A stretch of DNA of 64,000 nucleotides, taken from positions 4,620,500-4,684,499 of the forward strand of contig NZ_AP018248.1 in assembly GCF_002368295.1 (NCBI RefSeq). Reading direction: 5' to 3'. Both the position numbers and the translations under genes were made by a program. Within the stretch, counting starts at the first letter, position 1. Every line of letters begins with the position of its first letter. Of this stretch, positions 24,153-33,589 are shown one piece after another. The notes under the pieces are model-generated. The model saw nothing but the letters and a program-made list of their open reading frames with translations, made no database searches and had not been told where the DNA came from. This DNA is from Tolypothrix tenuis PCC 7101. GTDB taxonomy: Bacteria > Cyanobacteriota > Cyanobacteriia > Cyanobacteriales > Nostocaceae.

Positions 24153-26502
24153 ATCTAAGCCCTGGAATTTATTTCCAAGAATAGCAAAGGCGATCGCTAT
24201 ATCATTATTGATAGTTTTGTTAACGATCAATAGCCCCGCCCTAGCTGCTACATCTGAGGTTTTACCTGTGCCCTTACCAGAGTTTAAGGGTAAAATCGGC
24301 CTCACCTATAAAGAATCACAACCAGACTTTCCCCAACCCATCGCCGCCCCAGCCAACGCCCCCAACGTCTTGCTAGTAATTCTAGATGATGTGGGCTTTG
24401 GACAAGCCAGTACCTTTGGCGGCCCTGTGGATACTCCCAACTTAACGCGCCTAGCTGAGAAAGGATTACGCTACAACCAATTTCACACCACCGCCCTGTG
24501 TTCGCCTACCAGAGCAGCTTTGTTAACTGGACGCAATCACCATTCAGTGAATACAGGAGTAGTTGAAGAATTAGCTACAGGTTATCCTGGCTACACAACA
24601 GTTTTACCTAAGAGTGCTGCTACTGTTGCCGAAATCCTGCGACAAAATGGTTATAATACAGCCGCTTTTGGTAAATGGCATAATACACCAGACTTTGAAA
24701 CCAGCGCCGCCGGGCCTTTTGATCGCTGGCCTACAGGGTTAGGATTTGAGTATTATTACGGCTTCCTTGGTGGCGATACTAACCAGTGGAGTCCGGCTTT
24801 AGTGGAAAATACTAAACGGATAGATAAACCCAACAAGCCAGATTATCACCTAACACCTGACTTAGTAGACCATGCGATCGCCTGGATTCGCAACCAACAA
24901 TCTATTGCACCAGAAAAACCCTTTTTTGCCTATCTTGCCACCGGCGCTACCCACGCACCCCACCACGCCCCTAAAGAGTGGATTGACAAATATAAAGGTA
25001 AATTTGACCAAGGCTGGGATAAATTACGCGAAGAAACCTTTGCCCGACAAAAGCAACAGGGTGTAATTCCCGCTAATGCTCAACTCACCCCCCGTCCTCA
25101 AGAATTGCCAGCTTGGGATTCCCTCTCAGCAGAACAGCAAAAACTCTATGCCCACATGGCCGAGGTATTTGCTGGATTTTTAGGTCATACAGATTATGAA
25201 GTCGGTAGGTTAATTAATGCCGTTGACCAACTTGGTGAACTGGATAACACCTTAGTCATATATGTAGTGGGAGATAACGGTGCTAGTGCCGAAGGCGGAT
25301 TAACAGGTAGCGTCAACGAACTGCAAGTTTTCAATGGTGTACCCGAAAATCTCCAACAACTGCTAGCTGCTTATGATGACTTGGGTAGCCCCAAAACCTT
25401 CAACCATTTTCCAGCTGCTTGGGCATGGGCAGTCAATACTCCCTTTCAATGGACAAAGCAAATCGCCTCTCACTTTGGCGGTACTCGCAACCCCTTAGTA
25501 ATTTCCTGGGGCGCAAATATCAAAGACCAAGGCAGCATTCGCAGCCAATTTCACCATGTAATTGATATTACACCCACAATTTTAGAAGTAGCGGGAATTA
25601 CTGCTCCTAAACAAGTAAATGGTGTGAAGCAACAACCAATAGAAGGTACTAGCCTCGCATATACATTTAATAATCCTAATGCGGACTCTCATCGGGAAAC
25701 ACAGTATTTTGAGATGCTGGGTAACCGAGCCATTTACGATGAAGGTTGGGTAGCGGCGGCGCGTCATGGTCGCTTACCTTGGGAACGAACTGTCAAAGGT
25801 AGCTTTGATACAGATGAGTGGGAACTGTACAACATTGCCGAAGATTTTAGCGAGGCGAATAATCTAGCTAAGAAAAACCCAGAAAAGCTAGAAAAACTGC
25901 AAAAGTTGTTTTTAAAAGAAGCCAAGAAGCATAACGTCTTACCACTAGACGATCGCATCGCTGAAAGATTTGATGTTAAAATTCGTCCCAGCCTCACCAG
26001 AGGACGCACAACATTCACCTACTATCCAGGTACAGTGGGTATTCCAGAAGGTAGCGCCCCAAATTTGAAAAATCGCTCCTTCACGATTACAGCTAATGTA
26101 GAAATTCCGGAAAAAGGGGCAGAAGGTGTAATTTTAACCCAAGGCGGTCGTTTTGCAGGTTGGAGTTTCTTCCTTGAGGATGGTAAGCCTACATATATCT
26201 ACAACTATGCCAATACCGCCCGCTATACTATCCAATCACCAGAAAAATTACCCTCTGGTAAATCTACAATCCGGTTCAACTTTGATTATGACGGTGGTGT
26301 AGGTGCAGGTGGCATCGGCAAATTATTTATTAACGAGCAACAAGTAGCCGAAGGTCGAGTTGATAAAACCATCGCTTACCGTTTAGCCCTAGACGAAACC
26401 TTTGATGTAGGCAGAGATACAGGTACTCCTGTGGTTGACACTTATCAAGTACCTTTTAACTTTACTGGTAACTTACAACAAGTCAGCCTGGAGTTGAAGT
26501 AA
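24142..26502 (+). CDS. Exported arylsulfatase (formylglycine type I sulfatase)
   Basis: A 786-residue sulfatase with an N-terminal signal peptide (AIAISLLIVLLTINSPALAA). The modification motif is CSPTRAALLTGR, with Cys120 expected to become formylglycine. Metal ligands lie in NVLLVILDDVGFGQAS and the later VIYVVGDNGASAEGGLTGS. A C-terminal beta-rich region (residues about 610-786) is as in large AtsA-like enzymes. It would release sulfate from sulfate esters in the periplasm. Its ATG lies 11 bases before the end of the FGE gene, giving translational coupling of enzyme and activator. A narrower substrate cannot be named. Confidence 0.92.
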   Translation: MKFKSKPWNLFPRIAKAIAISLLIVLLTINSPALAATSEVLPVPLPEFKGKIGLTYKESQPDFPQPIAAPANAPNVLLVILDDVGFGQASTFGGPVDTPNLTRLAEKGLRYNQFHTTALCSPTRAALLTGRNHHSVNTGVVEELATGYPGYTTVLPKSAATVAEILRQNGYNTAAFGKWHNTPDFETSAAGPFDRWPTGLGFEYYYGFLGGDTNQWSPALVENTKRIDKPNKPDYHLTPDLVDHAIAWIRNQQSIAPEKPFFAYLATGATHAPHHAPKEWIDKYKGKFDQGWDKLREETFARQKQQGVIPANAQLTPRPQELPAWDSLSAEQQKLYAHMAEVFAGFLGHTDYEVGRLINAVDQLGELDNTLVIYVVGDNGASAEGGLTGSVNELQVFNGVPENLQQLLAAYDDLGSPKTFNHFPAAWAWAVNTPFQWTKQIASHFGGTRNPLVISWGANIKDQGSIRSQFHHVIDITPTILEVAGITAPKQVNGVKQQPIEGTSLAYTFNNPNADSHRETQYFEMLGNRAIYDEGWVAAARHGRLPWERTVKGSFDTDEWELYNIAEDFSEANNLAKKNPEKLEKLQKLFLKEAKKHNVLPLDDRIAERFDVKIRPSLTRGRTTFTYYPGTVGIPEGSAPNLKNRSFTITANVEIPEKGAEGVILTQGGRFAGWSFFLEDGKPTYIYNYANTARYTIQSPEKLPSGKSTIRFNFDYDGGVGAGGIGKLFINEQQVAEGRVDKTIAYRLALDETFDVGRDTGTPVVDTYQVPFNFTGNLQQVSLELK

Positions 26503-26512
26503 TTCAGATTTG

Positions 26513-26590
26513 ATATGGGGCATGAAAATTAGAAAGCAGAGGAGAAATAACTATGCCCCATGCCCAATGCCCCATGCCCTATACCCTATA
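26513..26590. repeat. Heptamer-like repeat
   Basis: GGGGCATG and complementary CCATGCCCAATGCCCCATGC units in the gap between the sulfatase and the BASS transporter gene. Confidence 0.55.
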
Positions 26591-26594
26591 AATC

Positions 26595-27473
26595 ATGAAT
26601 GAAATATTAGTAATAATCGATAAAATTGCACTATTCACATTTATTGTTTTCACTATGTTAGGTGCAGGTTTAGGTTTAACCATCAAACAAATCTGGCAAC
26701 CACTCCGCAGCCCTAGACTTGTGATTTTATCGTTGCTGACCAATTTTATATTGGTGCCAAGTTTTGTTTATCTGCTAGTACAAATAGTACCTCTGAGTGA
26801 AGCATTAAAAGATGGTTTACTCATCATGGCATTAGCATCAGGCCCGCCAGCTTTGCCTAAACTTGCTCAAATAGTGAAGGGCAATATAGCCTTTTCTGTG
26901 GGATTAATGATGTTACTTATGCTTGGTACTATTTTTTATATGCCATTAGTACTACCCTTAGTTGTGCAAGGGGTACAAATCAATTCTTGGGATATTGGTA
27001 AACCTTTGTTATTGATGATGATTAGCCCGTTAGTAATTGGGCTATTTATCAAAGCCAAATTTCCTGCGATCGCTCCTGTTATCCAGCCTATTTTCTTCAA
27101 GTTATCTAGTAGTGGATTATTGTTAGGTTTAGTAGTCCGATTAATAATTCACACCAACGATATTATCGGTTTATTAAAAACAGGCGCAATCTTTGTTTGT
27201 GCAGTATTTATTATCTTTTCCTTTAGCGTTGGTTATCTCTTAGGCGGGCCTGGTATTGATACTCAAAGGGTACTAGGAGTAGGAACAGCGCAACGCAATT
27301 TTGCCGCAGCATTATTAGTAGGAACAAGTAATTTTGACGACCCCAACGTGGTCAGCATTATCATGGTGACAAGTTTATTAATGATGGTGACAGTTCTGAT
27401 TATCGGGCCAAGGTTTATAGAATTAGACCAGCCAAAGGATGGAGATATTAAACAGTTAGAGATATCAGGGTAA
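26595..27473 (+). CDS. Bile acid:sodium symporter (BASS) family transporter
   Basis: A 292-residue inner-membrane protein with about 9-10 hydrophobic segments. Family signs are GLGLTIKQIWQPLRSPRLVI, the crossover region LIMALASGPPALPKLAQIVK and the second repeat's GVGTAQRNFAAALLVGTSNF. BASS proteins cotransport organic anions, such as 2-oxo acids and other carboxylates or sulfonates, with sodium. Placed 92 bases after the sulfatase gene in the same direction, it may import the desulfated product, which is inference. Confidence 0.82.
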   Translation: MNEILVIIDKIALFTFIVFTMLGAGLGLTIKQIWQPLRSPRLVILSLLTNFILVPSFVYLLVQIVPLSEALKDGLLIMALASGPPALPKLAQIVKGNIAFSVGLMMLLMLGTIFYMPLVLPLVVQGVQINSWDIGKPLLLMMISPLVIGLFIKAKFPAIAPVIQPIFFKLSSSGLLLGLVVRLIIHTNDIIGLLKTGAIFVCAVFIIFSFSVGYLLGGPGIDTQRVLGVGTAQRNFAAALLVGTSNFDDPNVVSIIMVTSLLMMVTVLIIGPRFIELDQPKDGDIKQLEISG

Positions 27474-27655
27474 ATGCCTTTACAAGCAAAAATCAATAAT
27501 ATGCCAATACAATCTCACTTTAAAAATTAATTTTTAATAAAAGCAATTAACAAAAAGGGCCTTATTTTTTAGAAAACTCCTTGGATATCGCTCCTCAAAA
27601 GCAAAGGATAAATAATTATCAATGTTATGATAAATCCTAAATTTGAGGCAAAAAT

Positions 27656-28300
27656 ATGGGACAAAATCAATTCGAGCTTGTGATTTTTGATTGTGATGGA
27701 GTTTTGGTTGATAGCGAACCAATTATTAATCGCGTTTTTGCAGAAACGCTCACTGAAGCTGGCTTTCCTATCACCTATGCAGAAGTAACTCAAAAATTTA
27801 TTGGCAAGTCCTTAAAAACCTGTTTAGAGATTATCGAGACATCTTACAACAAACCATTGCCCAAAAACTTTATGGAACTTTGTAAAGAGCGAGAAATCGC
27901 TCCCTTGGAGCAAGAACTAAAACCAGTTCTAGGTATTAGCGAAGTGTTGGAGCAGATAACATTACCAAAATGTGTGGCATCAAATAGTAGCCACCGTCAT
28001 ATTCAAATGGTATTGAAATTAACGGGGCTCCTACATAAATTTGATGGCAAAATATATAGCGCTAATGATGTTTCGCGCCCCAAACCTTTTCCTGATGTGT
28101 ATCTGTATGCAGCCGAGCAAATGAATACAAATCCAGAAGATTGTGCTGTAATTGAAGACTCTGTACCGGGCGTACAAGCAGCATCCGCAGCAGGAATGAC
28201 TGTTTTTGGCTATGCTTATCACAGCGATTGCACTGCTTTAGCGGAAGCTGGAGCCAAGATAGTCTTTAACGATATGCGCCAGCTTTCTCAATTGCTATAA
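27656..28300 (+). CDS. HAD-superfamily phosphatase, second copy
   Basis: A 214-residue HAD hydrolase of the same subgroup as 21999-22646: IFDCDGVLVDSEPIINRVF (motif I), CVASNSSHRHIQ (motif II), SRPKPFPDVYLYAAEQM (motif III Lys) and CAVIEDSVPGVQAASAAG (motif IV). It should dephosphorylate or isomerise a small sugar phosphate; the substrate is unknown. The gene ends convergent to the DszA-like monooxygenase gene, separated by a heptamer-like repeat. Confidence 0.87.
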   Translation: MGQNQFELVIFDCDGVLVDSEPIINRVFAETLTEAGFPITYAEVTQKFIGKSLKTCLEIIETSYNKPLPKNFMELCKEREIAPLEQELKPVLGISEVLEQITLPKCVASNSSHRHIQMVLKLTGLLHKFDGKIYSANDVSRPKPFPDVYLYAAEQMNTNPEDCAVIEDSVPGVQAASAAGMTVFGYAYHSDCTALAEAGAKIVFNDMRQLSQLL

Positions 28301-28302
28301 GT

Positions 28303-28332
28303 GGGGCATTGGGGATTGGGCATAGGGCATAT
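28303..28332. repeat. Heptamer-like repeat
   Basis: GGGGCATTGGGGATTGGGCA-type units between the convergent HAD and LLM genes. Confidence 0.6.
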
Positions 28333-28347
28333 TGGCAATGGCTGCAT

Positions 28348-29694
28348 CTATCTTACAGAGGCGGTTGCAGTCTCAAAAAAGCGGTTAGCGGGGCGGGCTA
28401 GTCCCAGATTTTCACGCAGTGTCTTTCCTTCATAATCTTTGCGGAAAATGCCACGCAGTTGCAGTTCAGGCACAACTTGATCTACAAAATCATTCAAACC
28501 TTCAGGTAAAAAAGGAAACATAACGTTGAAGCCGTCAGATCCCTCTTCTGTCAGCCATTGCTCCATCTCATCGGCAATGGTTTGGGGTGTACCAACAAAG
28601 GCTAGTCCGCCATAACTACCAACGCGTTGAGCTAGCTGACGAATTGTCAGATTCTCTTTTTGTGCCATTGCTATGACTCGTTCTCGAGAGCTGCGTCCGG
28701 CGTTAGTCTCAGGTATTTCTGGCAACGGCCCGTCTGGATCAAAGTCTGAAACATCGTAGCCCAAGGCGCTATTTAAGCTGGCAATACCACTGTCGTAGTG
28801 TACTAAGCTATCCAAATGGGCACGTTTAGCCCGTGCATCTGCTACAGTTTCGCCCACAATCACTAAAGCGCCAGGAAGAATTTTGATGCTATCTGGATCT
28901 CGTCCAATCGCTCGTGTCCGTCCTTTAATGTCAGCAAAGAAAGCTTTGCCTGAATCCAAATTAGTCGCAGCAGCAAATACGACCTCTGCAGTTTCAGCAG
29001 CTAATTGTCGTCCTGCTTCCGATGCTCCCGCTTGGACTATCACAGGCCATCCTTGCACAGGTCTAGCAATGTTCAACGGCCCTCGCACTGAGAGATATTT
29101 TCCCTGATGAGCTAGAACATGAAATTTGTCGGGATCGAAGTAAATACCAGATTCTACGTCTTTGATAAATGCATCGTCAGCGAAGGAATCCCAAAGACCA
29201 GTAACGACATCATAAAATTCCCTCGCTCGTGCATAACGTTCGTCATGTTCCACCTCTTCTTTTAAGCCAAAGTTAAGGGCTGCGTGGGGATTTGATGTGG
29301 TAACAATATTCCAGCCAGCGCGACCGCCACTGATATGGTCAAGAGATGCAAAGCGACGCGCAATATGGAAAGGTGCATCATAAGTTGTAGAAGCTGTGGC
29401 TACTAGTCCGATATGTTCGGTGACGCTAGCGAGGGCAGAAAGTAGGGTAAAAGGTTCAAAGGAAGTGACTGTATGACTACGTTTGAGGGCGTTGATGGGC
29501 ATATTCAGCAGCGCCAAGTGATCTGCCATAAAGAATGCATCAAACTTACCCTCTTCTAGCTTCTGGATGAATTTTTTCAGTGCAGGAAAGTTGAAATTGG
29601 CATCAGGTAAAGCCCCAGGATAGCGCCAAGCACCAGTATGTATGCTGACTGGGCGCATGAACGCACCTAATTTCAATTGCTTTGCTTTGCTCAT
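28348..29694 (-). CDS. LLM-class monooxygenase, NtaA/SnaA/DszA family
   Basis: A 448-residue flavin monooxygenase of the longer NtaA/DszA branch. The signature run is HTGAWRYPGALPDANFNF, HIARRFASLDHISGGRAGWN, IVTTSNPHAALNFGL, HDERYARAREFYDVVTGLWD, IVQAGASEAGRQLAAETAEV and the C-terminal FVGTPQTIADEMEQW. DszA-type members open C-S bonds of sulfones, while NtaA acts on nitrilotriacetate; the island favours a sulfur role. The ATG at 29694 is preceded by GGAGGG; the five-codon longer TTG start would overlap that site. Confidence 0.87.
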   Translation of the reverse strand: MSKAKQLKLGAFMRPVSIHTGAWRYPGALPDANFNFPALKKFIQKLEEGKFDAFFMADHLALLNMPINALKRSHTVTSFEPFTLLSALASVTEHIGLVATASTTYDAPFHIARRFASLDHISGGRAGWNIVTTSNPHAALNFGLKEEVEHDERYARAREFYDVVTGLWDSFADDAFIKDVESGIYFDPDKFHVLAHQGKYLSVRGPLNIARPVQGWPVIVQAGASEAGRQLAAETAEVVFAAATNLDSGKAFFADIKGRTRAIGRDPDSIKILPGALVIVGETVADARAKRAHLDSLVHYDSGIASLNSALGYDVSDFDPDGPLPEIPETNAGRSSRERVIAMAQKENLTIRQLAQRVGSYGGLAFVGTPQTIADEMEQWLTEEGSDGFNVMFPFLPEGLNDFVDQVVPELQLRGIFRKDYEGKTLRENLGLARPANRFFETATASVR

Positions 29695-30110
29695 TAGCCC
29701 TCCCTCCAAAAATTCTGGATGTTTGGTGAAATGTTATCAAATGCAGAATGAGACAGTTGAACGAGCATCTGAGATAATTTTTTACTACTATAAAAAACCA
29801 ACTGAATCACAGTTTTTAAACCTGGTTTTGTAATTTCGTTCATTGTTTTTCTTTATGAGATTAAGAGGTTACTTATAAAGTAAAAATAAGCTCGACTTGA
29901 GCGAACTGGCGTTGTGTTAGGCGCTTATTTCCAAGATGATTTGTTACGAAATAACTATCTTCGCACCTAACGCACCATCAATGCAGCGGTGCGTTACGGC
30001 TAAATTTCATTGTCTCTAAGTCCCAAATACTTTCATAGCCGTAACACACCCTACTTCAGATTTAATAAGGTCGCTAAGATAAACTGTGTTGTGTTAGTCT
30101 ACTACAAATA
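29695..30110. other. Gap with dispersed repeat
   Basis: No gene is supported. A weak resemblance to the sulfur operator (ACTAC, 20 bases, then ACAGTTTTT) is at 29780-29817. An inverted dispersed repeat GTGCGTTACGGCTA / TAGCCGTAACACAC is at 29989-30049. Confidence 0.5.
29989..30049. repeat. GTGCGTTACGGCTA inverted repeat
   Basis: 14-bp arms with one mismatch around a 33-base AT-rich loop; preceded by related GTGTTAGGCG and CCTAACGCACC fragments. A common type of cyanobacterial intergenic repeat. Confidence 0.6.
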
Positions 30111-30380
30111 CTAAGAATTGAAAAGCTCACTCAATGAGTTGAAATTTTGTTGAATTGCTTTAGCTAAATAATTCCCGATCGCATTAATATTTTCTACAGG
30201 CAAATTCCCTCCTAGGAATACAAAAGCCAAACTAGCGACCCCTAAAAATAACGCTAATGTTCTGCCAAAACAACCAGGATTAATTTCAATAAAGCCTAGT
30301 TTTGAGCTTCCTAAAACAGCAATTAACAAAAAAACAATACCTAGTATGAAAAAGATATTTGTTGCAGGTAAGGTAGTCAT
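30111..30380 (-). CDS. Small membrane protein of unknown function
   Basis: An 89-residue protein with two hydrophobic helices (NIFFILGIVFLLIAVLGSSK and FGRTLALFLGVASLAFVFLG) and a short polar Asn-rich tail. I do not recognise the family. It stands alone between repeats and has no clear partner. The reading frame has plausible codon use but coding status rests on length and membrane pattern alone. Confidence 0.5.
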   Translation of the reverse strand: MTTLPATNIFFILGIVFLLIAVLGSSKLGFIEINPGCFGRTLALFLGVASLAFVFLGGNLPVENINAIGNYLAKAIQQNFNSLSELFNS

Positions 30381-30840
30381 TATAATAGCTTAAAATATTG
30401 CTATGCCAACATTTATATTATAGCTATTTTAAATTTCAATTTTGGCGCTGAAAGTGATTGAAAACATCACTTTAAAAGCTTGTGTCTATCGGAATCATCT
30501 TTGGTTTTGGCAAATAACTCGCTTTTTTATCTATTCCATTTTTAAAGCAATACGCTTGGGTTAAGCTCATTAGCGATTGATTTGTCACTTATTAAAGAAG
30601 CCAGAAGAATTGGGGGATTCTCCCCCAAACCCCCGATTGGGTGACGGTTGCGTCCCCCAAGCCCCCTCCAAAATTATTGTTCGGTTTTTTGTTGAGTAAC
30701 TAGTTACTAGTTTTTTGGTTTTGTTATCAATTAATTTTCTTAACTGAACTGTATTTCTTTTTAAACAGAAATTCGAGGCGGGGCTTTTTACTCTTGTACA
30801 GACGCGATTAATTGCGTCTGTACAACTCAGATTAACTTGC
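30381..30840. other. Gap downstream of pstB
   Basis: An open frame at 30585-30857 was examined and rejected. The region contains a GC-rich block around TTGGGGGA-ttc-TCCCCCAA (30610-30628), continuing to 30670, that may end the pst transcript, and otherwise AT-rich sequence. Confidence 0.5.
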
Positions 30841-31674
30841 TTAACCAAAGCGTCCACTAATATAGTCTTCGGCTTCTTTAGTTTGCGGCGAACTGAACAT
30901 TTGCTCTGTAGGACTAAACTCGACTAATTTTCCGCGACGTTTACTGTGTTCGTCTATTTCTGTATTGAAGAAAGCTGTACAATCTGCAACTCTGGCTGCT
31001 TGTTGCATATTATGGGTAACCATAATGATGGTGTATTGCTCCTTCAATTCTAAACAGAGTTCTTCTACTTGACGGCTAGAAATGGGATCGAGAGCTGAAC
31101 ATGGTTCATCCATTAATAATACATCTGGTTTCATGGCGATCGCTCTGGCAATGCAGAGTCGTTGCTGTTGTCCTCCAGATAAGGCTGTACCTTTTTCTTT
31201 AAGTTTGTCTTTGACTTCAGTCCAAATCGCAGCGCGTCGTAGAGAATCTTCGACTAATTCATCGAGATTACCTTTGTAGCCGTTAGAACGAGGGCCAAAA
31301 GCTATATTTTCATAGATTGATTTAGGGAAAGGATTCGGACGTTGAAACACCATCCCGACTTGGCGGCGTAATTTGACAGAATTAATCCTGGGATCGTAAA
31401 TGTTGCGATCGCGGTAATTTAACCTCCCCTCTACTTTAGCACCGGGAATTAAATCGTTCATCCGATTGAAGCAACGTAATAGGGTACTTTTACCACATCC
31501 TGAAGGGCCAATAAAAGCCACGATTTGTCTTTCGGGAATCTGCAAATAGACATCTAGAAGTGCTAAAAACCCCCCATAATACACTTTCACACCTTCAACA
31601 TCAAATACTTTATTGCTTTGGTCTAGTGTGACATTATTTAACTGACTTCTACTGTTTCTGGGATATGATGGCAT
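30841..31674 (-). CDS. pstB: Phosphate ABC transporter ATPase PstB
   Basis: A 277-residue ATP-binding subunit of the high-affinity phosphate importer, cytoplasmic face. The Walker A motif is GPSGCGKST (56-64), the signature is LSGGQQQRLCIARAIA, and Walker B is VLLMDEPCSALDP. PstB-typical YENIAFGPRSNGYKG and RVADCTAFFNT are present. It follows pstA by 44 bases and closes the sbpA-pstSCAB set. Confidence 0.95.
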   Translation of the reverse strand: MPSYPRNSRSQLNNVTLDQSNKVFDVEGVKVYYGGFLALLDVYLQIPERQIVAFIGPSGCGKSTLLRCFNRMNDLIPGAKVEGRLNYRDRNIYDPRINSVKLRRQVGMVFQRPNPFPKSIYENIAFGPRSNGYKGNLDELVEDSLRRAAIWTEVKDKLKEKGTALSGGQQQRLCIARAIAMKPDVLLMDEPCSALDPISSRQVEELCLELKEQYTIIMVTHNMQQAARVADCTAFFNTEIDEHSKRRGKLVEFSPTEQMFSSPQTKEAEDYISGRFG

Positions 31675-31718
31675 TTGGCTAATCTCCTAGTATCTATCAA
31701 TGCCTGATGATTTTGTAA

Positions 31719-32618
31719 TTAATGAATAGTGAAGCGTTGTCTAATATAAATAGCTACACCATTTAAAGCTAAAATCAAGAGTAACAATGCAATAATTGTT
31801 GCGGCTGCTGCGTTTGCAAAACCTGGTTCTGGACGAGTAATGTAACTGTAGATTTGAATCGGTAAAGCCATAAATCTCTGGAATAAACCAGGATTAAATG
31901 TGAGAAAACCTACAGCACCAACAACAATTAATGATGCAGCATCGCCAATGGCGCGGGATATAGAAATAATTACCCCTGTAAGGATACCAGGAACCGCATA
32001 GGGTATGACATGACTACTAATAGTTTTCCATTTAGTAGCACCTAATCCATAAGATGCATATCGTAGAGAATTAGGAACAGCGCGAATTGCTTCTCTAGCT
32101 GTGACAATAATTACTGGTAATGACAATAAAGATAAAGTCAATGCACCAGAAATTAAAGCAGGGCCAAATCCTAGCAAATAATTAAAAACGCCTAAACCTA
32201 GCAAACCATAAACAATAGAAGGTACTCCAGCCAAATTACTGATATTAATCTCAATAATCGCTGTCCACCAATTTCTCGGTGCATACTCCTCTAAATATAA
32301 AGCTGCTCCCACACCAATGGGAACTGTTACCGAAATTACTACAAGTCCTAAAATAATGCTGCTCACAATTGCGGGACGGATACCACCTTCATCGGGGAAG
32401 CGGGAAGGCGTTTCTGTGAGAAAACCAGGCGTTAAAAATCTGGCTAATCCGTCGCGGAGAATATCAAACAGCAGTAATCCCAGGACGAACAAGCCAACTA
32501 ATAACCCTAATAAAAACAGGATTTCAAATACCTTTCCTAAAGCCTCTCTTTTATCAATATTATCAGTAAATTCTGCTGTTGAATCTAGATAATCATCGCG
32601 TCGGTAAGTTGTAGCCAT
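31719..32618 (-). CDS. pstA: Phosphate ABC transporter permease PstA
   Basis: A 299-residue inner-membrane permease with about six helices after a polar N-terminus. The coupling-loop region is REAIRAVPNSLRYASYGLGA followed by T-K-W-K-T, and AIGDAASLIVVGAVGFL follows. It pairs with PstC to form the phosphate channel. The stop of pstC lies only 5 bases upstream of its start. Confidence 0.93.
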   Translation of the reverse strand: MATTYRRDDYLDSTAEFTDNIDKREALGKVFEILFLLGLLVGLFVLGLLLFDILRDGLARFLTPGFLTETPSRFPDEGGIRPAIVSSIILGLVVISVTVPIGVGAALYLEEYAPRNWWTAIIEINISNLAGVPSIVYGLLGLGVFNYLLGFGPALISGALTLSLLSLPVIIVTAREAIRAVPNSLRYASYGLGATKWKTISSHVIPYAVPGILTGVIISISRAIGDAASLIVVGAVGFLTFNPGLFQRFMALPIQIYSYITRPEPGFANAAAATIIALLLLILALNGVAIYIRQRFTIH

Positions 32619-32623
32619 ATTTA

Positions 32624-33565
32624 TTAATCGTACTTTTCTTTAAAACGGTTAGCGACCCAGTAACTAATAATGTTTAACGCCAAAGTAATGAGAAACAAAA
32701 GCGCGCCTACAGCATATAAAGTTTTAAAATTCAGGCTTCCCCTCGGACTATCGCCACCGGAAATTTGTGCCATATAAGCTGTCATTGTTTCTACAGATTC
32801 TGCAAAGTTAATCGTGATTCTTGGTTGCTGTCCGGCAGCAATCACCACAGTCATCGTCTCACCCACAGCGCGAGAAATACCCAGAATAATTGAAGCGATA
32901 ATTCCCGAAAGTGCTGCTGGGAGGACAACTTTAAAAATCGCTTCTAGTTTAGTAATTCCTAAAGCGTAAGCACCTTCTCGCAAAGAACGGGGAACGGCTT
33001 TAATCGCATCTAAGCTAATAGAACCAACAGTAGGAGTAATCATCACTCCCATCATTAACCCTGCACTTAAGGCGTTGAATAATTCTAAGGGAAGTACATT
33101 TCGTAGCAATGGCGTGATGAATAGTAGGGCAAAATATCCATATACTACAGTTGGTATACCTGCTAAAAGTTCGACTGCGGGACGTAAAATTGCGGCTACT
33201 TTTGGTTGAGCATATTCACTCAAATAAATTGCTGAAGATAAACCTAAAGGAATAGCCACCGCCATTGCGATCGCAGTGGTTAATAATGTACCGTTAATCA
33301 AAGGCCAAACGCCAAAATGCTTATCAGCAAATAGCGGTGTCCACTTAGTATCCAAAAAGAATTGAGCGAAAGAAACCTCTTGGAAAAATCCAAATGTTTC
33401 TTGAAATATAATTACTACAATGCCAAAAGTAGTTAAGACAGAAACAAAAGCACAAGCAAATAAAATTAGCCCAATAATCTTTTCTAAGATATCATCTGAG
33501 GCATTTTTTTCTAGCGAATCACTAAACCTGGAAAAGGAATCGTCTTGAGGATTTATATTTTGCAT
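32624..33565 (-). CDS. pstC: Phosphate ABC transporter permease PstC
   Basis: A 313-residue inner-membrane permease, partner of PstA. Marks are LSSAIYLSEYAQPKVAAIL, ELLAGIPTVVYGYFALLFIT and the loop LDAIKAVPRSLREGAYALGI, followed by ISRAVGETMTVVIAAG. The ATG at 33565 (MQNINPQD) is preferred over a TTG six codons upstream. The gap to pstS is about 24 bases with this start. Confidence 0.93.
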   Translation of the reverse strand: MQNINPQDDSFSRFSDSLEKNASDDILEKIIGLILFACAFVSVLTTFGIVVIIFQETFGFFQEVSFAQFFLDTKWTPLFADKHFGVWPLINGTLLTTAIAMAVAIPLGLSSAIYLSEYAQPKVAAILRPAVELLAGIPTVVYGYFALLFITPLLRNVLPLELFNALSAGLMMGVMITPTVGSISLDAIKAVPRSLREGAYALGITKLEAIFKVVLPAALSGIIASIILGISRAVGETMTVVIAAGQQPRITINFAESVETMTAYMAQISGGDSPRGSLNFKTLYAVGALLFLITLALNIISYWVANRFKEKYD

Positions 33566-33589
33566 AACTTTCTCATGAATCAAGCTTAA

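Noticed and set aside
29780..29817. Seventh copy of the sulfur operator before the DszA-like gene
   Set aside because: ACTAC and AGTTT keep the spacing, but the TACGGT/ACCGTA core is missing; too weak to list as a site.
30585..30857. 90-residue minus-strand open frame
   Set aside because: It runs through a GC-rich repeat block, overlaps the end of pstB and shows no domain or coherent composition.
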